Origin: Chamaecyparis obtusa
Taxonomy: Eukaryota; Streptophyta; Pinopsida; Cupressales; Cupressaceae
Assembly: GCA_027943335.1 (NCBI GenBank)
Contig: BSBK01006431.1
Coordinates: 126,501 to 190,500, forward strand
Direction: 5' to 3'
Length of the DNA stretch: 64,000 nucleotides
Shown: one piece after another, positions 54,990-64,000 of the stretch
Layout of the letters: each line of letters begins with the position of its first letter
How positions within the stretch are numbered: position 1 is the first letter of the stretch
Translations under genes and position numbers: made by a program
The notes under the pieces: model-generated
The model's database searches: none
What the model was told of the DNA's origin: nothing
The model's input: only the letters and a program-made list of their open reading frames with translations

Positions 54990-56886
54990 TGTTGGCATTA
55001 ACCGGTAAGGATGTAACTGGAATATGGCAAATTGGTGTTGTCATTGATTTTTAAGGTTAACATTGTCCTAACTGGAATCAAGTGACAATAATAGTAACTG
55101 GTTTAGTTCAATAAAAGGGAATGGTTATGAAATTGGTGACACACAGTGAACAGGAAGAAGTACTGCGACTGAGTACTGTGAGATAAAGTCTCTAACCAAT
55201 CATTAGAGCAACCAGTAACAAAGCAAGGTAATGGGGAGCATCCAGAACAATGACTGATAAAGTCTATAGCCAAAACCAAGGAACCAGATTGGTATAGACA
55301 GAGAAAGGAAGAGTGACAGGTGATGTCAAAGACCTGTACACTGCCTAAGGATGGATACCGATATTGTGTAACCCATGAAAGTCACAGTTGACAAAACCTT
55401 GTGTGACTCTTTGACCGAGATTTATTGCACAAAATCTGGATGACTGTGTTATAAAGAAGATCGGTGCAAGACACAATTGAAGGTTTTAATGTTGAAGATT
55501 AAGGCATTAAAACATGGAGAAATCTCAAGCAAAGGAAAGTATGCTTGTGAGATTTGTTGCACAAAATCTGGATGACTTTGTGTTATAAAGATCGGTGCAA
55601 GACACAATTGAAGGTTTTGATGCCGAAGATTAAGGCATTAAAACATGGAGAAATCTCAAGCAAAGCAAAGTATGCGACACGCATCGGTCATTTCTTTTAT
55701 CAAACCGGAAAAGCATATGACATGCATCTGTTGTTTCCACAGTGAACTAAGACTCAATTGGGTGATGGATCCAAAGGAGATCTTTGTTGAGGTCGCACAT
55801 GCAAAAGGTAGGAAGGGGAAGAAGACTATTTATTCTTTAACCTGTGAAGAATATTGTTTGCCTTCAGTTTGCCAAGAAGAAAAAGAGTGAACCTGTACAC
55901 TAAGAGAAGCTACGAAAAAGCTGAAAAGAAGAAGAGAAGACTGTGCAAGAAATCACAACAATCCGAGGAGATCATATCTGTGGTGTTTGGTGATGACCCT
56001 CAGTTGATAAACGCAGCGATCTTATCAGGCTCAGTAAAGCCATCTCAAGAAGGTCAAACCCTCTATTGCTCTGTAACAATTGCAATAGCAAAATCCCAGT
56101 ATTTGGGTGGACATTAATAGGCCCCTTTCTATTAAATCCCTTAATTGGGTGACATCTATGTAGAGTTCTCCATGCGAGATTTTTGGTAGAGTTACTGCTT
56201 GGCGACACCGTTTGGTGTAATTTTAATAAGATAATTTCTTATAAATACAAGGCATCATACGTGAGAGTGTGTTGTTGAAAATCAAGAACAGAGAGTGAGG
56301 AGAGAAGAAGAGTAGAATATTCTGAGAAGGGATACAGTCACAAAGAGTGAAAGACAGAGAAAGAGTCAACAACCAAGCAGAGGAAAGAGTGAACAGGTAT
56401 GATCTGAATCGACAGATACAATGTCAAAATAAGATCATTCTTTTCTTGTGTGAAGCACATTTAAATCCCTTAATCAAGGTGAACCCTAACAAGTTGTATT
56501 GTATAAATCCCTTCACCGGGTGAGTTCTTTGTTGATGTTTTAAGTCCTTTGATAAGGCGAGTCCTCACATGGTCAAGATCTTAACTAATCTCTTTTAAAT
56601 CCCTTAATCGAGTAGCACTCTAACTAGTTCTTTGTAAGCCTTTAACCAGGCAGCTTTATTATTGCAGTAGTGGAGTTTTGTGGGTTCTGTCCCACCGTGG
56701 TTTTTTCATTCTAACTGGGGGTTTCCACGTATAAATGTTGTGTTGACCTTTGCCTTTGATTTCTGTTTATGATTGTTAAAGCATTCTTTTATTTTCAGTA
56801 GTAACAGGAATATTAAATAGAGAAAAGAATACAAGAAATTGAATTTACTGATTCACCTCCCTCTCAGTAACTTGTTAGGATTAACA
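54990..56886 (+). mobile_element. Chimeric solo LTR: family B front, family A back
   Basis: The first about 1170 bp start TGTTGGCATTAACCGG and follow B1 (the CTTATCAGGCT.AG.AAAGCC block and CAGTATTTGGGTGGAC). Near 56163, after AATTGGGTGACATCTATGT, the text switches to the A LTR (GGTAGAGTTACTGCTTGGCG to TAACTTGTTAGGATTAACA). The flanks AGGAT and GGGAA do not match, and roughly 90 reverse transcriptase codons of K, including the Y-x-D-D box, are missing. It is a recombination product rather than a simple solo LTR. Confidence 0.75.
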
Positions 56887-57164
56887 GGGAAATCAATATA
56901 TTGATAGTTATTTATTTAATAGCCCATAATTTCGGTACAAAGTCTCCACTTTCCATCTTTCTTAGGTGCAAGGACCGTTGGCACATCACAAGGACTAAGA
57001 CTCTTCCTTATCAGCCCCTTGTCTAGTAACTCTTGCACTTGTTTGGAAATCCCCTCATTCTGAGATGGAGTCATCTTGTATGCGGCCTTGTTTGGTAAGG
57101 TGGCTCCAGGGATGAAGTCAATATGATGACTTATGTCCTTGATTGGTGGCAAAGAGTTGGACAT
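56887..57164 (-). pseudogene. K reverse transcriptase, amino-terminal part
   Basis: Reads LPPIKDISHHIDFIPGATLP, then YKMTPSQNEGISKQVQELLD, GLIRKSLSPCDVPTVLAPKK and DGKWRLCTEIMGY with a stop. This is the standard Ty3/gypsy start ('H-x-I-D..G..P', 'S-P-x-x-S-P-V-L-L-V-x-K-K-D-G-x-W-R-x-C-x-D'). The Asp of the D-Y-R box is changed. The polymerase core after this point is missing. Confidence 0.8.
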
Positions 57165-57344
57165 GTTCTACACCACAACTCCATACTTCTGGAGTAACTC
57201 TTGTACTTCCCTTGCAATAGCCTTCCCTTTCGCACTTGACTGTCCTAAGGTGCTTTTTGGCTTCACTACCAAGTCAAATCCTACCTCTGTCTTCAATGCC
57301 TGCAACAACAACTTAGCTCCTACAAGCATAATACCTAATCTACC

Positions 57345-57720
57345 TTATTTGTGTATTGCATTATCATGCAAAGGATACCTATTGTAATTCACACCATCCT
57401 TGGTGATTGAATAGGTGGTCTTCTGCCCATCATGTTGGGCCTTCAAATCATATTGCCAAGGGAAACCAAGAAGCAAATGACATGCATCCATTGTAACTAT
57501 ATGACAAAGAAACTTATCCTTATACTCTCCTATTTCGAACTCTACCCAATCTTGTTCATGAACCAAAGTTTGTTGCCCCTTAGTTAGCCATGATACTTTA
57601 TAAGGAAAAGGATGAGGTTATCTTCTTAGCTTTAATTTTTCCACCATTTCTAAAGATATTAAGTTATCAGTTGAACCATAGTCTATAATTACCTTGCATA
57701 CCTTCCCATTGACTTTGCAA
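57345..57720 (-). pseudogene. K aspartic protease
   Basis: On the minus strand a VIIDYGSTDNLIS-like block (near 57690) is the retropepsin active-site region D-x-G-S-T. It is followed by QDWVEFEIGEYKDKFLCHIV and CHLLLGFPWQYDLKAQHDGQ, the 'LLGRPW.YD' flap-side motif of plant gypsy proteases. A Tyr stands where Ser, Thr or Cys is usual between the catalytic Asp and Gly. Confidence 0.65.
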
Positions 57721-57904
57721 GAAGTTCTTAACAATGACTTTCTTTGTGGGGGTTCCTAAGTAGTTGGCACTTTCAACAATGTCCTCATCATCAAGCTTTC
57801 ACCTTGCTCGGGATAAGCTGGTTTGGAAGGAGATTTTACAGTATGACAATCCTCTTCTTGAATCAGATTGCTTCTCGTCTCTCCACTTTTTGAATTTGCA
57901 AAGT

Positions 57905-58906
57905 TCTTCTTAGGGCATCTGCTTGCAGGATGTCCTACTTGCCACAGTTATAACATTTGCAAGTGAATGGATTAGTACTCCTCGTTGATCCCCCAATCTA
58001 CCTCTGTCATTAGGCCTTCTCCCGCTAGATTTACCTCTGAAACTAATGCCTCCTTGTTGCTCACCTCTACTGGTTTCACCTTGGTTCTTTTGTGGTTGAC
58101 TTCTTCCACCAAAACCTCCTCTACCCTTGAAGTTCCTTCCACCTCTGCCTCTATTATGCTTCTCACCCTTTCTTCTCACTTTATTACGAGCCATGATATT
58201 GACCTCATCTTTGATGCTAAACTTCAACCCGTTTGTGTATCTTTCTACTTTCTCCTTCTCATCTTCATGGCGCTTGGTTCTAAGACTCAATCTATAAAAT
58301 TCTTCATTGTAGGCACACACATCTAGGTCCTTTTGTCTTAAATTTTGCAGCTTCGTGTAAATTTGCACTTCATATTCTACTGGCATAAACTGGTCCTTTA
58401 TCCTTGGCACCATCTTATTCCTGGATGTGATCATATTTCTCCTTTCTCTCACCGTCTCAGTTTGTTTGTAATTCCACCATGTGAGTGCTGCCCCTTCATT
58501 TTTGAGATTGCAAACTTAACCTTCTTGTTTTTAGGTACCTCCTTATACTCAAAGTAGTTGCTTAGTGCCTCTATCCAATCTACAAATTCTTTTGCATCCA
58601 TCTTCCCACATAACTTAGGAATATCACCTTGGCGCTTGATGTTTCCCCACTTACTGACTTCAAGGCCTCAACAAATGCTTTCTGATTTGCAAGCAATTCC
58701 ACTTCCTGCCTTGAGGTCACTTCCTCTTCCCCCTTTTCATCTTCTCCATCAGAAAGACATTCACTCCACTTCTCTTTGCCTTTAGCCTTCTTGAGCTCCT
58801 CAACTTTGGCCTCAAACATCTCTTCAGACAACTGTCTTGCCACTTCTTGGGTCACCCGCTTTGGAGGCATTGTGTCAGCCTCTCCCTCACTTCTTTCTGT
58901 TGACAT
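57905..58906 (-). pseudogene. K gag
   Basis: The first Met is at 58906 (MSTERSEGEADTMPPKRVTQ), 35 bp inside the primer-binding site. A charged helical N-terminus is followed by LCGKMDAKEF-type capsid text in a second frame. The frame 58452-57910 then has VEYEVQIYTKLQNLRQKDLD, AYNEEFYRLSLRTKRHEDEK (the retrotransposon Gag domain 'V..Y..eF..L'), an Arg/Gly-rich linker, and a last C-rich stretch of a decayed zinc knuckle. At least two frameshifts break it. Confidence 0.7.
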
Positions 58907-58941
58907 ACATCGGGATCACTTCTCCCAAGTGATCAGAACTT

Positions 58942-58955
58942 GCTCTGATACCAAT
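58942..58955 (-). other. K primer-binding site
   Basis: ATTGGTATCAGAGC on the minus strand, one base inside the LTR terminus GCTCTGCATCA. Confidence 0.8.
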
Positions 58956-58956
58956 A

Positions 58957-60352
58957 TGATGCAGAGCTCACAAGGAAATAGTGGTTAATCACCTCACAAC
59001 CCACAAACTATCACGACACTCTTATCCCCAAACAACTATACTTCAAAGACTCTCCATCAAACATTACAATCTATTTCGACTCTTTTAGGCACTCACAACA
59101 TTCCCTTTGTACAACTTCTCACATCAAATGCCCTTTTAGGACAACCTATTTGATCACTCGTATGACTCATAAGGGTACAATGCATACTATTTGTAGAGGA
59201 TGGACTTCACATTTGCCAACTCCATATCTTATCCCTAGAGGGCCAAAACAACACCAAACAACTATTCCTTTGGTCCTACCAAACTCCTTTGGGTTGCTTG
59301 CCTTATAGAGGCCTAGCTGATACTAGCCCTATTGATGAGGTTTTTTCCACCACAACTCTTGTTTTCCCCAAACAAGTGTCCAAGCAATTCACAATTTAGG
59401 ATACACTTTTCGCCCTTGCACAACATATCCCAAATTGAGTTTTGGGTCGCAACATTATGGGTCCTAAAATGCAAGTGATCCGATAGACCTAATTGTTGAA
59501 TTTGGCCACTTTTACAAAGCAACCCCTAGGGAATAAGATGCTTTCCTCAAACCAATGACTCAAAGAAGTCTGCACACGCTCAAAAACATCAAATCCACAA
59601 TTTGATTGGATCTAGTCCACCATTTTGTTCTTCAGCAAATCAATTTGTTTTCACTCCATAACTAGCCACATTGAGGTACCTAGTCTTTCAATGGCTATTT
59701 CTCTCACTCAATCGCCTTCACTTCCCAGTCTAAGACCATATACATTCTAATGTACATTGATGGCCCTAACTTTCCACCAGAGGCCGGAATTTTCCCATGG
59801 TGGAAAGTCAAGTTATTGACATTTTAAGTTGAAACCCTAGGCAGGTGAGGGTTTTGGAACAGTCTGGACAAAAATGATGATATCTCCTACAAAACGCAAT
59901 GGATTGATCTCAAACCAACTGCAATAGAGAGATAATTGATTACTCTATACAACCATGTCTATTAGAGTATCTGATGAATCCGTACAAGGTCGTACACAAT
60001 AAAGGAACAATGAAATTGACAAGAATCTGAATTAGTTTATTGCTCTTCAACAACAAAACCTCAACAACCTTATGTTTCTTGACCACTAGTGACACAAATA
60101 GGCATAATTCAATTTCCTTAACTATCGGCACTGAATTTCAAACCAAAAATAGCTGTTGGGGGGAAGTTCTCATTATGTTGCCATGTACTTTGACAACTTA
60201 GTGCATTTGTTGACAACTTTTTGCCTATTGCTTCCTATCACCTTAATTGCATAAAAAATTGGTCAATGATGACCGCAAACATCCTAAAGGACCAAATCTA
60301 ACATCTCCCTATGTTCCATGGACTCTTGACCAGGATTGACCAAGTTCTCTTA
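58957..60352 (-). repeat. K 5' LTR, interrupted by element B5
   Basis: LTR sequence starts TGATGCAGAGCTCAC at 58957 on the + strand and continues without coding signal until the B5 LTR at 60353. Its outer end lies beyond B5, outside the window. Confidence 0.65.
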
Positions 60353-61749
60353 TGTAGGTCCCAAGTGGTGCTGAGAGGGGAGGGGTAAATCAGCACCTAG
60401 TAAAACTTAAGTACCAATCTGATATAATATAACTATAATTGTTAAACCAAACAGATTCTAGCACAGAAATAGCTATTGCAAAATCAAACAATAGACAACA
60501 CGAGATTTATCACGTGGAAACCCAAATCGGGAGAAAACTATAGTGTGACGAAACCTCACAAAGTTTGCACTCTTCTGAAGTGCGCTTTGTAAGGAGCCTT
60601 CCTTGTTCAAGGATTACAAATGTATTGTTAGATGCGACATAGTTAAGGGATTTTAAGAAATAAAGCCTGTTAAAGCCTGCCTTGTTAGAGGACTTAAAAG
60701 CATCTAAACAGATGTCACTCAGTTAACGGATGTAATACAAGGGACCTGTTAATGTCCACCCAAAATATTGGGATTTGCTATTGCAATTGTTAGAGAGCAA
60801 TAGAGGGTTTGATCCTCTTGAAATGACTTTTCTGAGCCTGATAAGATCGCAGTGCTTCTGAATTTAGAGTCATCACCAGTTACCATAGGTATGCTCTCCT
60901 TCGACTGTTGTGCTTCCTTGCACACTCTTCTTTTCTTCTTCTTTTCACCTTTTCGTAGCTTCTCTCAGCCTACAGGTTCACTCTTTGTCTTTGGCAGAAC
61001 GAAGGCAAACAATATTTTTCACAGGCTAAAGAATATATACTCATCTTACCCTTTCCGCTTTTTACATGCATGAGATCCACAAGGATTTCCTTTGGATCCA
61101 TCACCTATTTGAGTTTCAGTTCACTGTGGAAACGACAGATGCATGTCATGTGCTTTTTCTATTTAATAAAGGAAACGACAGATGCATGCCGCAAGTTTTC
61201 CTTTGCTTGAGATTTCTCCATGTTTTAATGCCATAAACTTTGGCATTAAAGCCTTCAATTGTGCCTTGCACCGATCTTCTTGATAACACAAAGTTGTCCG
61301 GATTTTGTTCAACAAATCTTGGTCAAAAAGTCACAGAAGTGTTTGTCAATTGTGACTTCCGCCGGTTCATCAGTCTCGATGATATCTTCACTGATCGGTT
61401 TAAGTCCTTAGGTTGTGCATAGATAAAAAGCATCGCCTGTCACTCCTTTCGCTGTCTATATCGGTTTGGTCCTAGTTATACTTCATCGGTCACTGATCTG
61501 AATGCTTGATCACTGGTTGCTCCTTCTTTGGGTACCGGTTGCTCTAATGATCAGTTAGAGCTTTATCAGTCACAGAGACACTACCTCTTCTTGTTCACTG
61601 TCTGTCACTGGTCTCCTAACCAGTGTCTTGTACTTATTATTAACACTGTTCTTGCTTGTTCTGGATTGAACAATGGTTGCATCTTTGGACATCAATGACA
61701 ACACCTCTTTGCCATGTACTGGTTATATTCTTACCGGTTAATGCCAACA
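60353..61749 (-). repeat. B5 3' LTR
   Basis: A 1397-bp LTR from TGTTGGCATTAACCGG (minus-strand start, at 61749) to GGGACCTACA (at 60353). It matches B1 and B2 over its length. Confidence 0.85.
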
Positions 61750-61765
61750 ATCTCTCCCTTTGGCA
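61750..61765 (-). other. B5 polypurine tract
   Basis: CCAAAGGGAGAGAT on the minus strand, directly upstream of the LTR start TGTTGGC. Confidence 0.75.
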
Positions 61766-61989
61766 TTGATGGCAAAACACACCGTACCGGTTACAGACTT
61801 TTGAGCCTTCATCTCGATAGGTCATAATCTCGCCCTTTGACAATAATACCGAAGGCTAGTCAAATGACTACCTTTTTGAAATCTGCTCCGCCTTCGAGCA
61901 GCAATCCTTTTAAACCAATCCAATTAAGATGAGGTTGAGTCCTCTGTTGAAGCTGAAAGGATTAATGAACACCTCTGTCCTATTACTGA

Positions 61990-63271
61990 AGATCAAGACG
62001 AGGCACTACCCCTAATTTCCCTCTGAGATACTCAAAGGTACTCTTCGGTAAAGGCTTTGTGAATATGTCAGCAACCTGTTCTTTCCTAGGACCATATTCC
62101 AATTTCACTTCTTTATTTTGCATTTGTTCTCTTAGATATTGATACTATATAGCAATGTGCTTTGTTTTTGAGTGCATGACAAGATTATTAGACATATTTA
62201 TTGCACTAGTGTTGTCACAGTTGATTGCAATTGGTTCAGGTACCTATTCTTGGATTCCTTCCAATATTTGTTTTATCCAGATCACCTGTGTGCATTTAAT
62301 TGCGGTAGCAACATACTCAGCTTCTGCTGTGGACTGTGAAATGTAGTTCTACTTCTTACTCGTCAATGACACAATCCTCTCTCCAAGAAACAATGCACCT
62401 CCACTTGTGCTCTTTCTGTCATCAATGTCACTAGCCCAATCTATATCAGTGAATACTTTTATTTTGAAACCTCCTTTGTGAGGAAACGATAGACCATACT
62501 CCTCAGTACCCTTTAGGTATCTGAAGATTCTGTTCACTGCTATTAATGTGTCTCTGTTGGGTTAGCAGAGAATTTGGCTACAATGCCTACGGCCTGTGCA
62601 ATTTTAGGTCTACTATGCACATCGTACTGTAACTTACCAATCATTGACCGATACCATGTCTCATTAACTTCTTTTGCATCATCCTCCTTTGATAACTTGC
62701 AGTTAGTTATCATTGGTGTGCCAACCGGTCTGGATTCTTCTAGCCCAAAAGACTTAAGATTTTCCTTAACATACTTGGACTGAGAAATAAAAATACATTC
62801 TTTTAGCTGATAGACTTGCAATCTAATGAAGAATTTTATGGCTCCAATCATGGACATTTCAAATTCTTTCTTCATCTCTTCAGCGAAGTCTTTGCCAATT
62901 TTGTCATCTCCTCCAAAGATGATGTGATCCACAAATATTTTAGCAATTAGGTTCCTTTCTTTACCAGTCTTGAGATACATATTGCTGTTATCTCCCATTC
63001 TTGTGAATCCTATGGTCAGGAGGTATGAATGTAACCTATCATACCAAGCCCTTCGGGCTTGTTTCAGCCCATATATTTCCATTTTCAATTTACAGACCAT
63101 ACCACTTTTCTCTGTGGATGAGAAGCCTTCTGGCTGTTCTATGTATACTTCTTCCTCCAATATACCATTCAGAAATGCAGACTTTACATACATCTGGTAT
63201 ACTTTGAACCTCTTATGAGCAGCATAAGCAAGTAGGATTCTCACTCCTTCTAGTCTTGCCGTAGGTGCCAA
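61990..63271 (-). pseudogene. B5 reverse transcriptase and RNase H
   Basis: On the minus strand the 242-codon frame 63271-62543 has the copia RT blocks APTARLEGVRILLAYAAHKR, QMYVKSAFLNGILEEEVYIE, QPEGF and YGLKQARRAWYDRLHSYL. The polymerase box is IFVDHIIFGG, where Y-V-D-D is normal, so a catalytic Asp is lost. It continues WYRSMIGKLQYDVHSRPKIA. After a frame change RNase H follows: RIFRYLKGTEEYGLSFPHKG, FTDIDWASDIDDRKSTSGGA, STAEAEYVATAIKCTQVIWI, and the tail KEQVADIFTKPLPKSTFEYL. Stops show that it is inactive. Confidence 0.85.
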
Positions 63272-64000
63272 GGTTTCTCCATAATCTAGTCATACCTCTT
63301 GTGCATATCCGTTGCAGACTAGCCTTGCCTTGTTCCTTACCACCTTTCCTTCTTCATTTAACTTGTTTTTGTACACCCACTTGGTCCCAATGACATTCTT
63401 GTCCTGTGGTCTAGGAACAAGAGTCCATGTTTCATTTTCTCAATTTGCTCAAGCTCTTCTTCCATTGCTGTGACCCAGTTCTCATCCACCAAAGCCTCTT
63501 TGGTGGTTTTGGGCTCTATACTCGAAAGTAAGCAGATACTTTCTCTAGCCTTTCTCCTAGTTAGAATATTAGTATGTTTGTCACCAATAATGTTATCAGT
63601 GGAGTGATATGTGACATACCTTGGCAGAACTGGTCTGTGGTCTCAGTCTACGTTTTCCGGTTGAGCAATATTTTTAGTGAAGTCATGAACAATTTCCTGT
63701 TCAACATCCTCAGTAGGTCTTATGTTCTGATCTCTTCTTGGCTCAGGCACATTACCCTGGTCCAAGGGTCTGTTTACCTATTCCTCTTCATTGGCAGCAA
63801 TCATTTCATTGATTTCCAAATGATTGTCAACATCTTGATCTTGGTGAGTATCAGATTCATCATGACTGTTCTTTTCCCTTGGTTTTGAATATTCATCTAT
63901 CTTTAGATTGACACTTTGGACTATTTTTCCTATCCTCTTATTCAGACACCGGTAGGCTTTACTTTTGGTGGAATAACCCAAAAATATGCCTACATCACTC
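63272..64000 (-). pseudogene. B5 integrase tail and linker to reverse transcriptase
   Basis: The frame from the window edge reads DVGIFLGYSTKSKAYRCLNK, the copia integrase C-terminal 'G-Y-S-x-x-S-K-A-Y-R' motif. It is followed by an acidic linker (DESDTHQDQDVDNHLEINEM) and the RT entry WVTAMEEELEQIEK.., NVIGTKWVYKNKLNEEGKVV, both in decayed frames. The catalytic integrase core lies outside the window. Confidence 0.7.

Larger units (their letters stand above)
52581..60352 (-). mobile_element. K: Ty3/gypsy element, damaged
   Basis: On the minus strand: 5' LTR (58957-60352, cut by B5), primer-binding site, gag, protease, reverse transcriptase (core replaced), RNase H, integrase, 3' untranslated region. 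The gag-protease-RT-RNaseH-integrase order defines Ty3/gypsy. The 3' LTR was not found. A chimeric LTR (54990-56886) sits in the reverse transcriptase. Confidence 0.85.
60353..64000 (-). mobile_element. B5: copia family-B element, 3' portion
   Basis: The 3' LTR (60353-61749), polypurine tract and pol from RNase H back to the integrase tail are read on the minus strand. The 5' part is beyond the window. It inserted in the K 5' LTR. It links the B LTR type to a Ty1/copia polymerase, because integrase precedes reverse transcriptase. Confidence 0.85.

Overview
The window is nuclear DNA of a land plant. A gymnosperm (conifer-like) genome is my best guess: nested LTR retrotransposons fill most of the sequence, TG...CA solo LTRs with 5-bp target duplications are common, and one plant gene carries an intron of about 12.6 kb packed with elements. 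The species cannot be read from the sequence. No rRNA, tRNA, CRISPR or bacterial-type feature was found.

The only host gene I can support is a Dicer-like RNase III gene (DCL4-like) on the + strand. Five exons lie between 31431 and 45836, with matching intron phases and no in-frame stop. They cover the end of the helicase, the Dicer dimerisation domain (DUF283), the platform and most of PAZ. The upstream helicase exons and the downstream RNase III/dsRBD exons were not found.

Layout. 1-16608: two copies of a non-autonomous LTR family (here 'A'). One is on the minus strand (311-9843, target duplication GTTCT) and one on the plus strand (9871-16608), head to head and 27 bp apart. Nested in them are LTRs of a Ty1/copia family (here 'B') and a further solo LTR ('D'). 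16609-23876: copia pol fragments, a non-coding LTR element F1, and a DNA-transposon-like element G1. 23877-26440: a third, truncated A element. 26441-49861: the DCL4-like locus, with an A solo LTR, a chromovirus fragment, a gag/LTR piece H inside an accessory-ORF element I, F2 carrying nested G2, and AT-rich intron DNA. 49862-51223: solo LTR J. 52580-60352: a Ty3/gypsy element K (minus strand) whose reverse transcriptase core has been replaced by a chimeric B/A LTR. 60353-64000: the 3' part of a B copia element (minus strand) with integrase tail, reverse transcriptase and RNase H.

Most notable: family A has a coiled-coil Gag-like ORF1 with up to five CCHC zinc knuckles. A conserved spacer with a TATA box follows, about 155 bp upstream of a second ORF of the plant retroelement accessory-ORF type. 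No pol sequence was seen in three copies. Its LTR 3' half, primer-binding site and polypurine tract resemble those of copia family B, which suggests that A is mobilised by B.
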